Numbered from the stretch's first letter, positions 1 through 9,538 are shown. The stretch: DNA of 64,000 nt from a cyanobacterium endosymbiont of Epithemia clementina EcSB (GCF_029919255.1 NZ_CP123991.1:1109110-1173109), one strand, 5' to 3'. Translations and numbers: made by a program. The notes: generated by a model not told the origin, from the sequence alone.

Positions 1-901
1 AAGAGCAAAAGAAGCGACAGTTTATGTTAACCTCGAACCCTGCAATCATTATGGTCGCACTCCTCCCTGTACAGAGGCTTTGATTAAAGCAGGGGTTAAA
101 AAAGTAGTTATCGGTATGGTTGACCCTAATCCTTTGGTTTCAGGAAAAGGGATCGAAAAACTCAAACAAAGTGGAATTGAAGTGGTGATTGGAGTAGAAG
201 AAGCCGCATGTCGTCAGTTAAATGAAGCCTTCATTCATCGTGTTTTACATCAAAAACCCTTGGGAATTTTAAAGTATGCTATGACCCTTGATGGTAAAAT
301 TGCTGCCACTACAGGTCATAGTACTTGGGTAACAGGGAAATCATCGCGTCGGTTAGTCCATCAAGTTAGAGCGGCTTGTGATGCAGTGGTAGTTGGCGGC
401 AATACAGTTCGACAAGATAACCCTTATTTAACTACCCATCAGGTGGTAGGGTCTAATCCTTTACGGGTGGTAATGAGTCGTAGTCTTGATTTGCCCCTTC
501 AAGCGAATCTTTGGCAAACAGATATTGCTCCTACCTTAGTCTTTACAGAAATAAATAGTAATCCCACGTTTCAGGAAAAATTGGGTCATCAAGGGGTCGA
601 AGTAATTGAATTAATTTCTTTGACTCCATTAGAGGTGATGAAGGTTCTTTATCAAAAGGAATTATCCAGTGTTTTATGGGAATGTGGAGGGACATTGGCA
701 GCACAAGCGATCGCTGATGGAGTGATTCGAAAAATTATGGCTTTTATTGCCCCTAAAATTATTGGCGGTTTAACGGCCCCTTCACCCATAGGAGAGTTGG
801 GATTAAAACAGATGACTGAAGCGTTAGAAATACAAAGAATTACTTTAAGTCAAATTGATCAAGATATTTTAGTTGAAGGATATTTATCAATAGTCAATTG
901 A
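1..901 (+). CDS. ribD: Riboflavin biosynthesis protein RibD, 3' part (truncated by window start)
   Basis: This is the bifunctional diaminohydroxyphosphoribosylaminopyrimidine deaminase / 5-amino-6-(5-phosphoribosylamino)uracil reductase, which catalyses two cytosolic steps of riboflavin synthesis. The reading frame is open from base 2, so the gene starts before the window; a TTG at 80 is internal, not a start. The zinc signature PCNHYGRTPPC of the deaminase domain is encoded at 38-70. The reductase domain follows from KPLGILKYAMTLDGKIAA and includes the WVTGKSSRRLVHQVRAACDA stretch. About 65-70 N-terminal residues lie outside the window. The gene looks intact to its stop codon at 899-901. Confidence 0.95.
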   Translation, partial: RAKEATVYVNLEPCNHYGRTPPCTEALIKAGVKKVVIGMVDPNPLVSGKGIEKLKQSGIEVVIGVEEAACRQLNEAFIHRVLHQKPLGILKYAMTLDGKIAATTGHSTWVTGKSSRRLVHQVRAACDAVVVGGNTVRQDNPYLTTHQVVGSNPLRVVMSRSLDLPLQANLWQTDIAPTLVFTEINSNPTFQEKLGHQGVEVIELISLTPLEVMKVLYQKELSSVLWECGGTLAAQAIADGVIRKIMAFIAPKIIGGLTAPSPIGELGLKQMTEALEIQRITLSQIDQDILVEGYLSIVN

Positions 902-1705
902 TAATTAAGCATTATGGCTCTTTTAAGGAAAACTATGGTCTTAGGCAGATAAGTTAACTGGTTAAGCCCATGCTCGTCAATTCTCTACACAGTCTGAGAT
1001 ATCAATGATATGCCTGATGAGGACAGTTAAAAACGTTATTAACGTATTGATTGATAATTATTTGTGGGTTATTAAATGTATAATTATAACCAAAATGTAG
1101 CTTATAGACTGCAAGTCTAACTAAAAATATAGTCAAAAAACTGGGGTATTAAATTTAATCAATATTCTAAGTAAAGATATTTATATACATAATTAAAATT
1201 ATGTATATAAATATCTTGTCAATACTGTAAATAATGTAAATTCAACAAATCTATCTGAATTAATCGTTGAAATTAGCTCCCTTGATTAATTTAATAAGTA
1301 GCGAAAGAAGTTAAATTTAGGCTCTATTTGCCTCGTAGTGTTAAATAATTACTTGGAACCCCCAAAAACAGAGAAATACTGGAGTTTAACCGTTAAAATT
1401 AACAAATTATCATTAATTTAGTTGTATAAAAATATTTTTGACAATTAAAATTTAGATATTTCATATCTAAGATAACTAATAGTTAAAGAATTTTTTAAAA
1501 TAAGCTAATCTGGCAAATCTTAAGCAGTTAAAATAGATGTTTTTAACTAATTTGATTAATGGGACTGCGTATTATAGTTAGGACATTGAGAGAATTACAA
1601 GACTTTATAAAAAAATACTGCCCACCCTAAAGTAATATTATTATCTTCTTTTGTTCTGCTTAATTATCTATTTAAAAAATTGTTCACTATTTTTTTTAAA
1701 AAAAA
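902..1705. other. Non-coding spacer between ribD and the psbF-psbL fossil
   Basis: There is no supportable gene. The sequence is AT-rich and stop-dense in all frames. It contains the near-perfect palindrome at 1174-1217 and a T8A8 self-complementary run at 1690-1705. I looked on the minus strand for psbJ, which normally follows psbL, and found nothing recognisable. Confidence 0.6.
1174..1217. repeat. Perfect palindrome, 21-bp arms, 2-base loop
   Basis: The left arm is 1174-1194, the loop is AA at 1195-1196 and the right arm is 1197-1217, with no mismatches. The core reads ATATTTATATACATAATT. It is AT-only in most of its length and lies in a spacer far from an intact 3' end, so its role as a terminator is unproven. 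It belongs to a class of similar but sequence-unrelated palindromes in this window. Confidence 0.9.
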
Positions 1706-1966
1706 TCACCTAGCTAAATGAATAAATAAAAAAAGAAGACCGAGGATAACAACTAAAAATAATCCTAGATTAAGGCCATATCTGGTTAAGTTTAACAGGT
1801 TGATAATTGGAATTAGAGTTTCTTTCCATAAGTTTCTCTTGTCGTTGAAGAAACTGTACAGCGGAGATAGACCGATGAAGAAGACTGTAGGGACAGCTAA
1901 AACATGAGCAAACAGCAATCTCATGGTAAAAGGGTGTTTTCTGAATTTGGCTATCAACAGCCTCAC
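1706..1966 (-). pseudogene. psbF-psbL: Degenerate psbF (cytochrome b559 beta) merged with psbL
   Basis: One 86-codon frame carries two photosystem II small-subunit relics in the normal psbF-psbL order. The first half contains HVLAVPTVFFIGL, matching the conserved membrane helix of cytochrome b559 beta (family consensus WLAVHTLAVPTVFFLGAI). The following psbF C-terminal residues are garbled. The second half contains NLTRYGLNLGLFLVVILGLLF, matching PsbL (consensus LNRTSLYLGLLLVFVLGILF). The psbF stop and the psbL start are gone, so the two are fused, and both normal termini are altered. The heme-ligand histidine of the AVHTLAVP motif is still recognisable. Neither psbE upstream nor psbJ downstream could be found. 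I treat this as a fossil, although the open frame might still be transcribed. Confidence 0.85.
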
Positions 1967-2380
1967 AAAGCTTAGATGTTCTCAGTTATTAGATTTATTC
2001 GAGAATTAACCTCCCTAATAGAGCAGTCAAAAGTGCTTATTGATCAAGAAAAGGGTTGTATGGAGTTTGATTAGAAACACCAACTACCTTGGCTCTTCTA
2101 TCCACACTTATGTAGGTATGCCCATTCCGGAAAAATTCTGGTAAAGCTACCCGTAAAATTTATTACGCTTTGACTGGTCACAGAAGGATGGAGGTGGGGA
2201 GAAACATAACTACAAATATTGTCCATATTTGTTACCCTACAAGCAGGTGGTTAAAAATACTTAATTAAAAATCTCCTCGCTAAAGTAAAGATTTTCTACC
2301 ATTGGCAAATTAAGAATTAATATGAGAGAATGTATATTTGCGCGTCAAATTAAATAATCACCTATCTGCTAAAATCGACT
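1967..2380. other. Spacer upstream of rpmG; unrecognised minus-strand remnant
   Basis: The minus strand of about 2020-2150 can be read as IPTYISVDRRAKVVGVSNQ followed by a few more codons and a stop. This suggests the end of a decayed gene that I cannot name; it is not psbE. The final 100 bases should hold the promoter of the ribosomal protein genes, but no convincing -35/-10 pair stands out. Confidence 0.35.
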
Positions 2381-2575
2381 ATGGCTGCTAAAAAAGGAGT
2401 ACGCATCGTCATTACTGTGGAGTGTACTGAGTGTCGGACAAAGACAGACAAGCGCTCACCAGGAGTTTCTCGCTATACTACCAGCAAGAATCGCCGTAAC
2501 AACACAGGGAGAATGGAAATTAAGAAGTTCTGTCCCCACTGTAATGCTCACACCATACATAAGGAAATTAAATAA
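2381..2575 (+). CDS. rpmG: Ribosomal protein bL33
   Basis: A 64-residue large-subunit ribosomal protein of normal cyanobacterial length. It belongs to the zinc-binding form of bL33: Cys15 and Cys18 in ECTEC and Cys51 and Cys54 in CPHC form the expected four-cysteine site. The basic central stretch [20 protein letters not shown] is typical of the family. rpsR follows 43 bases downstream on the same strand and the RNase gene follows that. This rpmG-rpsR-rnb order is familiar from cyanobacteria and suggests co-transcription. Confidence 0.97.
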   Translation: MAAKKGVRIVITVECTECRTKTDKRSPGVSRYTTSKNRRNNTGRMEIKKFCPHCNAHTIHKEIK

Positions 2576-2618
2576 TCATCGGTCACCATAAAGTCTATAA
2601 AAAGTTAAACGAACAAAT

Positions 2619-2834
2619 ATGAGTTACTATCGTAAGCGTCTTTCTCCAATCCCTCCGAGTCAACCCATTGACTACAAAGATACAGAACTCCTAAGAAAAT
2701 TTATCACGGAACGGGGAAAAATCCTACCCAGACGGATTACAGGGTTGACGTCCAAACAGCAACGGGACTTAACGACTGCTGTGAAAAGAGCTAGACTTAT
2801 TGCTTTGTTACCTTTCGTAAATAAAGAAGCATAA
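2619..2834 (+). CDS. rpsR: Ribosomal protein bS18
   Basis: A 71-residue small-subunit protein. It has the family pattern of a short proline-rich N-terminus, then [20 protein letters not shown] and the basic [22 protein letters not shown] helix that contacts 16S rRNA. Length and sequence look intact. It sits between rpmG and the RNase II/R gene, with 43 bases to rpmG and about 260 bases to the nuclease gene. Confidence 0.97.
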   Translation: MSYYRKRLSPIPPSQPIDYKDTELLRKFITERGKILPRRITGLTSKQQRDLTTAVKRARLIALLPFVNKEA

Positions 2835-3095
2835 GGTTAAAGCCATCACTCAGAACCTCATTAATTAAGCAGGAGATGGAGTGGGGCTTGGTCTTCATTC
2901 TACCGAATGAAGTCAGTCAACTTGGGGAAGTCAACTTGAGTAAGAGTAAGTATAACAAAAAAAGTCAAGAAATCTTCCCACAAGTAAAAACTATCAATAA
3001 TTCCGTTCATGTTAACTTTGAGGTTAAAAGTCATAATCTAAAACCGTCGAGCTAGACTGAATAGTAAAAGCACGGGACTCCTAAATCAAGGAGTA

Positions 3096-5138
3096 ATGTT
3101 AATAATCAAGGCAGCAAAGCGGGTGGAAAAAGGAAAGCTCATTGAATTTAGGCTACAAGGGGAACGTCGTATTGCAGTCGTTGATCGCCCAGAAGGAAAA
3201 AAAGATTGGATGGTCATTGATGTTGAAGGTCAATCTCATAAAATTCGACCTCAACGGGTAGAATACGAAATCAATGGAAGTTCCTACACAATTGGAGATA
3301 TTCCCCAGTTTTTGCAAGAAGTTAAACCCTACCTTGACTCTTCTAGTTTAGAAGTAGCTTGGGAGTTGTTAGTGGAAAATGGACAGAGCGTTACTCCTTC
3401 TGAAATGGCGCAATTGCTGTTTTCTGAAGTCTCTCCAGCTCACTGTTATGCAGCCCATAGCTTATTGTGTGACGATAAAATCTACTTTAAGAAAAAAGGG
3501 GATAGTTACGAACCGAGAACCAGTGGTCAAGTTGAAGAAATCAAACATCAACTAGAGGTTGAACGGCAACGTCAGCAAGAAAAAGAAGTATTCTTTACTA
3601 ACATAAAAAAAGCTCTGGCAGGGCAGAAGATCGATTGGACAGAAAGCGATCGTAATCGTTTGGAATTGTTAGAACGCTTTGTTTTGCAGCCGGAACAAAC
3701 CCATCGTAATGCTCAAGAAATTTTGGATGAAATTAGACGATCTCCTACTCCGGAAGCGGCCTTTGAGTTGTTAGTAGAATTAGGATGGTGGAGTCGTAAC
3801 GAAAACCTATTTCTGCGGCGTAGTTCTTATCCGATTCAATTTTCTAGAAAGGTACTTGACGTGGTGCAATTCTATTTAGAAACCCCTCCCCCTGATCGAG
3901 ACAGTGATCGCCTTGATTTAACCCATCTCAAAGTGTATACCATCGACGATGAAAGTACTGAAGAAATTGATGACGGGTTGAGTGTGGAATTCTTAGGAGA
4001 TGATCAAATCAAACTTTGGATTCATATCGCTGATCCAACTCGTCTAGTAACTCCAGGGGACGAATTAGATTTGGAGGCGCGAAGACGAAGTACCACTCTC
4101 TATTTGCCTACGGGCATGATTTCCATGTTTCCGATAGAATTGGCAACTGGCCCAATGAGTTTACGCCAGGGGAAAATTTGTCCTGCTTTGAGTTTTGGTG
4201 TAATTTTAGATGATAAAGGGGCGGTTCTAGATTATTCGATCCACGCCAGTTTAATTAAACCAACTTATCGCCTTACGTATCATGATGTAGATGAGATGTT
4301 TCACTTAGCCATCAAAGCTGAACCAGAGATCCCTATCCTAGCTGACGCTTCCAAGCAGCGACACCGATGGCGGAAGTCTCAAGGATCTATTACTATCAAG
4401 ATGCCAGAGGCGGTCATTAAAGTTAAATCCGAAGATGATATTGTCATCGAATTGATTGATAGTTCCAGAGCAAGACAATTAGTGGCAGAAATGATGATTT
4501 TGGCTGGAGAAGTGGCTGGGCGTTATTGTCAAGAACACAATTTACCAGTTCCGTTCAGGGGACAGCCTCAACCAGAATTACCCCCAGAAGAAGAATTACT
4601 CTTATTACCCCCAGGACCTGTGAGGGCGTGCGCTTTGCGCCGTTGTATGCCTCGTAGTGAGATTGGAACTTTACCTAATAGACATGCAAGTCTAGGTTTA
4701 GATACTTATACTCAAGTGACCTCACCCATTCGCCGTTATACGGATTTGTTAACTCATTTTCAACTTAAGGCACATTTACGGGGCGATCCTTTTCCATTCC
4801 CCCTTGATGTTATGCAACAGATTATTTATAGCGTGACTTTATCAGCCCAAGAGGCGACGTTAGTAGAACGACAAACTAATCGTTATTGGGGATTGGAGTT
4901 TTTGCGGCGTAATGCTGATCAAATTTGGCAAGGAGTAGTTTTGCGTTGGTTGCGCGAAGATGAAAATTTAGGAATTTTATTGCTCGAAGAATTGGGATTA
5001 GAATTGCCTCATCGCTTTGAAAGGGCTGTGTCTTTGGGTGATCGCCTATTGGTTCAGGTTAGTCGTTCTGACCCCCATCGTGATGAGATTCGCTTTCGAG
5101 AGATGCCCGAACATGAAGTCCGGTCAAGCATTATTTAA
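3096..5138 (+). CDS. rnb: RNase II/R-family 3'-5' exoribonuclease
   Basis: A 680-residue RNB-domain exoribonuclease that degrades RNA hydrolytically from the 3' end. The RNB active-site segment TIDDESTEEIDDGLSVEF at about residues 281-298 keeps the clustered aspartates that bind magnesium, followed by WIHIADPTRLVTPGDELD and TTLYLPTGMISMFP. The conserved TSPIRRYTDLLTH motif lies near residue 545. A short S1-like C-terminus follows. The ATG at 3096 is preceded by AAGGAG only two bases away, which is unusually close but is the only good start. It lies downstream of rpmG-rpsR, consistent with a role in RNA turnover or ribosomal RNA processing. Cyanobacteria have one such enzyme, named rnb, rnr or vacB in different annotations. 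Confidence 0.93.
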   Translation: MLIIKAAKRVEKGKLIEFRLQGERRIAVVDRPEGKKDWMVIDVEGQSHKIRPQRVEYEINGSSYTIGDIPQFLQEVKPYLDSSSLEVAWELLVENGQSVTPSEMAQLLFSEVSPAHCYAAHSLLCDDKIYFKKKGDSYEPRTSGQVEEIKHQLEVERQRQQEKEVFFTNIKKALAGQKIDWTESDRNRLELLERFVLQPEQTHRNAQEILDEIRRSPTPEAAFELLVELGWWSRNENLFLRRSSYPIQFSRKVLDVVQFYLETPPPDRDSDRLDLTHLKVYTIDDESTEEIDDGLSVEFLGDDQIKLWIHIADPTRLVTPGDELDLEARRRSTTLYLPTGMISMFPIELATGPMSLRQGKICPALSFGVILDDKGAVLDYSIHASLIKPTYRLTYHDVDEMFHLAIKAEPEIPILADASKQRHRWRKSQGSITIKMPEAVIKVKSEDDIVIELIDSSRARQLVAEMMILAGEVAGRYCQEHNLPVPFRGQPQPELPPEEELLLLPPGPVRACALRRCMPRSEIGTLPNRHASLGLDTYTQVTSPIRRYTDLLTHFQLKAHLRGDPFPFPLDVMQQIIYSVTLSAQEATLVERQTNRYWGLEFLRRNADQIWQGVVLRWLREDENLGILLLEELGLELPHRFERAVSLGDRLLVQVSRSDPHRDEIRFREMPEHEVRSSII

Positions 5139-5664
5139 AATAGCTGTAACAGGTCAATTTTATCTTAGTCGAATTGTTAGTTTAGATGGAAATTATTCCT
5201 GCCTCTATAAGAGACTTGTTTAAGTGCTAGAAGTCTGTGGTTAGTTTGAGTTTAATCTGTCTCTAGATACAGAAGTTACTTCTTAGTTAGATTAGTTAGA
5301 ATATCAAGATTATTATACAGAAATAACTAAGAAAAGATAAAAATAATTATATTTATTAATTTATTAATTCTTAAAAATTGGCAGGCTTTTAAGATTAAAA
5401 AATCAAATAAAAGTGCAACCGAAAGTCAAGCATCACCCTAAACAATAAAAAATCTCTTGGTAAGAATTATGTGATCTTTCTAAGATTTACGCCAATTGAT
5501 GGTAAAGTAATTTTACAATTAATCGGATTTTTAACTAAGAATTTAAAGTTGCCAGATTAAAGATATTCGTTAAATCTGGAATATCCTCTGGAGATAAATT
5601 GATTGAGATTGAATGATAATCAAAAAATATTTGCTGTCCCTAATTTTTAGGGTAAAAAAAAATT
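5139..5664. other. AT-rich spacer, no gene seen
   Basis: The open stretch 5017-5223 is an out-of-frame shadow of the end of the nuclease gene. The rest has stops in all frames and no recognisable remnant until the SIMPL-domain fossil begins. Confidence 0.5.
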
Positions 5665-6048
5665 TGATAACAAGAAATAAACTTATAGTAATAAGTCTGA
5701 TATTTTGGATAGGTTTAGGAATTAGTATTTATCTAAGTTTAATAAGAACAAATCCGGTGATCACTTAAAGAAGTATAGTTAAAACTTTCACCGTTACCGG
5801 ATAGGGAATAGAAAAAATTATCACCACTAAATCACACCAACAAGCACAAGCTATTTCACAAGTCCTGAACTGGACTACTCAAGGAATCGCTAGGATTAGG
5901 ATTGACGGAACTAATGTTCCTCGTCCTAGACCGTTGTAAACTGAATGGCACTCAGCAAGAGCCTTTGATGCTCTAGCATGCCAATGATTGTGGGGTAAAA
6001 CAGACCTTAAGAGCTTCTGTTACTCTACAAATAGCCATTAACCATTAA
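5665..6048 (+). pseudogene. SIMPL-domain (DUF541) periplasmic protein, decayed
   Basis: Broken frames give a hydrophobic N-terminal segment (ISLIFWIGLGISIYLSLIRT), then KTFTVTG, a stop, then GIEKIITTKSHQQAQ. This resembles the start of SIMPL-domain proteins (xxVTVTGxG followed by a threonine-rich segment). About 200 bases later ARAFDALACQ and, after a frame change, RASVTLQIAINH and a stop resemble the C-terminus of the same family. Internal stops, frameshifts and a large internal deletion rule out function. It lies directly upstream of the DUF3386 gene on the same strand. Family assignment is by recall and moderately sure. Confidence 0.6.
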
Positions 6049-6075
6049 ACTAACTAACCGTTTAGGGAAGATCAA

Positions 6076-6732
6076 ATGACAAGTTACACGACAACGATTA
6101 CCGAAGCCAGAGAATTATTTCGTGCTGCCTATGAAAATCGCTACACTTGGGATAGGAATTTTCCAGGATTTACAGCAGATGTGACTTATCAACGAAAAGA
6201 TAAGATTTTTACTGCTCAAGTTCGAGTCAATCAGAATCTCAGTGCTGAGGTTTTAAATGTTGATGATATCGAAATCAAAAAAGAACTTTATCATCAATTG
6301 TGGGAAATTGCCATTCATCGTATTCGTCGAGCCTTTGAAGACACTCACGGACAGAATACCTTTACTTATGGGGAAACAGATAATACTGGTGCAGTAGAAC
6401 TTCTTGTCGGTGGTAAATCCGAAGGAGATAGCTACAAAGTTCGCAACAATGAAGTGTGTTATGTTCGTCGCCATATTCATAGCGTCGTCGTAACTATCAA
6501 TACCTTTAGTAGCCATGACACAGGGGAAGGCTATTTGTCTCACCGTTATGATTCTGTCTACCACGATTCTAAAACTGGAGAACTTAAAGGTGGAACAAAT
6601 GATTTTGAGGATAATTATGAAAAAGTAGGGAAGTATTACATTCTTACCAGTCGTATTATCCAAACTAAAGAACAAGGACAGATAACAACCGAAGCATTTA
6701 ACTTTTCTAAAATTAAGTTGTTATCAGTTTAA
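6076..6732 (+). CDS. DUF3386 family protein, function unknown
   Basis: A 218-residue soluble protein with the cyanobacterial DUF3386 signature: ARELFRAAYENRYTWDRNFPGF near residues 11-32, then ADVTYQRKDKIFTAQVRVNQ, and VVTINTFSSHDTGEGYLSHRYDS in the C-terminal half. The family is conserved across cyanobacteria, and no reaction is known to me. An AGGGAAG ribosome-binding sequence precedes the ATG. No signal peptide or membrane helix is visible. Its retention here, with decay on both sides, argues that it matters outside photosynthesis. It could be a regulatory or accessory factor, but nothing in the sequence says which. Confidence 0.85.
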   Translation: MTSYTTTITEARELFRAAYENRYTWDRNFPGFTADVTYQRKDKIFTAQVRVNQNLSAEVLNVDDIEIKKELYHQLWEIAIHRIRRAFEDTHGQNTFTYGETDNTGAVELLVGGKSEGDSYKVRNNEVCYVRRHIHSVVVTINTFSSHDTGEGYLSHRYDSVYHDSKTGELKGGTNDFEDNYEKVGKYYILTSRIIQTKEQGQITTEAFNFSKIKLLSV

Positions 6733-7566
6733 TAACTGGATTGGTATCCTTAACTTTTATATCGCGATAGACACGCGTCATAGAAACCAACCTTAGCCAT
6801 CAGTGCTAAGGTTAGGACGTTTATAAAAAATTCTAAAGATTTTGAGTGTTAATCTAAAGACAACATAGCGCTAGACAAGTACATAAAGAATTAAGTCTCT
6901 ACAAAGAATATGTAAGTAAGTTTAAAATAGAAACTCAGTTGAAAAATAATGATTGCTATCTCCTGTTTAGGTTGCTGTTTTTAACTATGAATGTAGAGTA
7001 TTATGACTAAGTTAAAAGAGATAGAGTATTTAATTCCTTTGTTTTTTACTGATACTGCTTTAATCGCTCTTTAGCGTGATTTTTTGCTATAAAGTGCCGG
7101 CACAATTGACAGGGCTCGCTTGACCATTTTTTTAAAAAAAATCAGAAAACTTCCTTAAAAAAGGAAGATTATTCTATATTTATTTTTCTTATAATTTTAT
7201 AGTCTATAAGTAGATTTAATAGAAGGTGGTTCTTTTAAAGGAAAGATGATGAAGTTGCCAAAAAATCTTTAAAGATAAATATAATTTAGCCAATGAGGTT
7301 AAATCAATGAGGTTAAATAAAAAATTTTAAAAAAACAACATTAAGTTAACTATAGTTATTCAACTTTAAAAAATAAAATGAAAATTACTTATTATTTCAC
7401 GTCTATATTATAATTAGCTACTACTCAACTTTTACCTAAACAATTAGATAATAAATAACGGCAAAAGCAAATACTCTTAAAAATTTTAGTAGGTTACTTT
7501 TAACAAAAAAAAGTTTAAATTACTATCTTAACTTACTTAATATAGACAATCTTCTGTCAACAACTT
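6733..7566. other. Non-coding spacer with small hairpin and T7A8 motif
   Basis: A 9-bp stem (AACCTTAGC / GCTAAGGTT, 6789-6813) follows the DUF3386 gene and may end its transcript, although no T-tract follows. A T7A8 run sits at 7127-7141. No reading frame or remnant is recognisable. Confidence 0.5.
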
Positions 7567-7776
7567 TTAACTAGTATTGTCTAACTCAAGTCGCCAATTT
7601 TGGGGTAACAGAGATTTTGTTTCTACATGAAATTCTAAAAGAATTTTTGAGCGATAAGTAACAGTTTGAATACTACTATAGCCTAGTATAGCTGTTTCCT
7701 TTTTGATAAAATAAGTAGCCCGGAACATTTAATTAATCCGTTCTTGCTCTTTAACAGCAGAAGATAATTTTAACAT
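7567..7776 (-). pseudogene. Short conserved-looking frame with internal stop, function unknown
   Basis: On the minus strand an ATG at 7776 opens MLKLSSAVKEQERIN, then a TAA, then the same frame continues as MFRATYFIKKETAILGYSSI and on to LLPQNWRLELDNTS and a stop at 7567. The composition is protein-like and continuous across the stop. This suggests one nonsense mutation in a roughly 70-codon gene, or in the C-terminal part of a longer one. The 53-codon distal part has its own ATG and could be translated separately. I do not recognise the family. Confidence 0.45.
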
Positions 7777-8026
7777 TACTTATTCAAGGATTTTTTAAAA
7801 ATTCCTCAGCTTATCCAATGAAATAACCTAGTATTTTTTATTAATCCATAATAGTTTCCCTATTAACACAGAATAAAACTGGTCATAGTTGATGAACATA
7901 ACCAACAAATTAAGCCTATAATTCTATTATTCCCGCATTCTTAAAAATCTGTCAGAGATTACTGGAGATTATCTGGAAATCCCTGCTTCCTTATAGTTTC
8001 AACTGGTGATTTAGGTTTGACCAAAT

Positions 8027-8062
8027 AGTATGAGGGGTGAATAGTCATTCACCCCTCATACT
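8027..8062. terminator. Perfect 16-bp hairpin, possible bidirectional terminator
   Basis: The arms AGTATGAGGGGTGAAT and its exact complement are separated by a 4-base loop (AGTC at 8043-8046). It is GC-richer than its surroundings. It lies about 220 bases beyond the stop codon of the minus-strand UPF0367 gene, so it could end that transcript or mark a vanished gene. There is no T-tract on either side. Confidence 0.6.
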
Positions 8063-8281
8063 GTTATCAATCAATCAGCAGTAATAGCGAAAACTGAACA
8101 TAAAATGTAAAAAGTTTACATGATTTCTTTTCAGGTTATGCTATTACACCACCTATTTAAAATTAGGAAATAGAGAAAGACTAACATATTCTCTTGGGAG
8201 ATTATCACCTGTTTCCTGTTGACTAATTACCTAGCCGATAATGCCATAACTCAAAAAGGTTACTTACTTTTCCGGTTCAGC

Positions 8282-8539
8282 CTAGGAAAAGAACCCTGGG
8301 ACCCTCCCAGTCGATGCGGCGCCATCTTTATGAGAAAGGATCACGGCACTGATTTGATCGCTCATCACAGCGACTTTCTTTTCCGTTTGTTTTTCGCAAG
8401 TTAATTCAATTAACTCAGGAGTAGTGGAGCGCATAGCAGAAATAATTTTCTCATACAGAGAGTCTGCGTTTTCTGCCTCTTTGCGTTGGACGGAAATAGG
8501 GATAGACGTATATTTTAAAGTCAGGTCAATGCTAATCAT
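8282..8539 (-). CDS. UPF0367 family protein, function unknown
   Basis: An 85-residue soluble protein of the cyanobacterial UPF0367 family. The pattern IDLTLKYTSIPISVQRKEAE, then IELTCEKQTEKKVAVMSDQISAV and a Gly/Pro-rich end (GRVPGFFS) matches the family over its full length. No function is established. The ATG at 8539 gives the standard N-terminus MISIDLTLKYT. It is convergent with nothing intact; the psbD fossil begins about 200 bases upstream of its start, on the opposite strand. Confidence 0.85.
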   Translation of the reverse strand: MISIDLTLKYTSIPISVQRKEAENADSLYEKIISAMRSTTPELIELTCEKQTEKKVAVMSDQISAVILSHKDGAASTGRVPGFFS

Positions 8540-8746
8540 GAATTCTCTTAACTACAGGGGTATCCTTTTGATTATCTGACAGAATTTATCTTTCTCTTCA
8601 GAACCAACAGCTAAGAAAAAATCTTAATCTTTTATTAAAATTTCAGATGGAAGACTATGAGGCTTTATCCCGGAGGGGTGTAACTCAAGAAAAATAAAGA
8701 TAACTCTTTAACCTTGTCCTTAATTAAGAATTTGGATATTTATGCA

Positions 8747-9421
8747 ATAACCATTGCAGTCGGACGCGTCCCACAAAAAAAATAGTTTGAAAGTTTCTGT
8801 CTAGTCAACATTCATCCTTACAACTCTATTGCTTTCTCTGCCCCTATCACGGTATTCGTCAGTGTATTCTTGATGTATTTTTGGGACTGTTTAGCTGGTT
8901 CTTTGCCCTGATTTTTGGACTAGCTGGGATTCTCCGCTTTATTCTCTTCCTTCAAGGGTTCCACAACTGGACTCTCAATACCTTCCTTCCGCATGATAAG
9001 AGTCGTTGGGGTTTTCGGTGATGCGTTATTTTGTGCCATTCACTATGCAACTTTAGAAAACATCCTGTTTGAAAATATAAAACAAGCGAATTCTTCACTG
9101 TGTATTTGAACCGACCCAAACTGTGTATTTGAACCGACCCAATCGGGATTGCTTTCTCCAACAAGCGTTGGTTATACTTTTTCATGCGATTTATTCCTAT
9201 AACTGGACTCTGTATAATTTCTGTGGACATCGTAGGTTCAAAGCTGAACTTACGACTTATGACTTTATTTCTCAAAAATTGCGGGCAGCAAAAGATCCCT
9301 AGTTCGAGAAACTCTACACTAAGAACATTTTGTTAAATGAAAGTCTATGAGCTTGAATAGCTCCTCAAAACCAACCCTGCCAAAACTTTATATTCCCTGA
9401 AAAAGTCCTACTTATATTATG
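8747..9421 (+). pseudogene. psbD: Photosystem II D2 protein, deleted and frameshifted
   Basis: The start codon has become ATA at 8747, followed by TIAVGRVPQKK, the D2 N-terminus. Roughly 150 codons are then missing. The sequence resumes with [46 protein letters not shown] and, after a frameshift, [16 protein letters not shown] 23-bp tandem duplication (9097-9142) interrupts the region of the FNPTQ motif. After a further deletion of about 18 codons come [34 protein letters not shown][17 protein letters not shown] and IAPQNQPCQNFIFPEKVL. The residue order matches D2 to its last codons. In cyanobacteria psbC overlaps the psbD end, but no psbC trace follows here. Confidence 0.95.
9097..9142 (+). 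repeat. 23-bp exact tandem duplication inside the psbD fossil
   Basis: Two identical 23-base units lie at 9097-9119 and 9120-9142, each containing TGTATTTGAACCGACCC. The unit encodes the VFEPTQ region of D2. Because 23 is not a multiple of three, the duplication itself shifts the frame. Confidence 0.95.
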
Positions 9422-9538
9422 AAATAAACTAGTAAAATACTAAGTTTAAAACTGTTTAAATATACCTGTTTGAATTGACTATAAGTTCTTTTTTTAAGAA
9501 AACCGTTAATAATAGTTAAAATGAATTATCATCAATAG

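Noticed and set aside
80-901. Start of ribD at the TTG at 80
   Set aside because: The frame is open to base 2 and encodes the deaminase zinc motif upstream of this codon, so the gene is simply cut by the window edge.
8219-8404. 61-codon plus-strand frame
   Set aside because: It is antisense to the UPF0367 gene, which matches its family over the full length.
8952-9275. 107-codon minus-strand open frame
   Set aside because: It is antisense to the psbD fossil, whose plus-strand similarity to D2 explains this DNA; the minus-strand translation has no family features.
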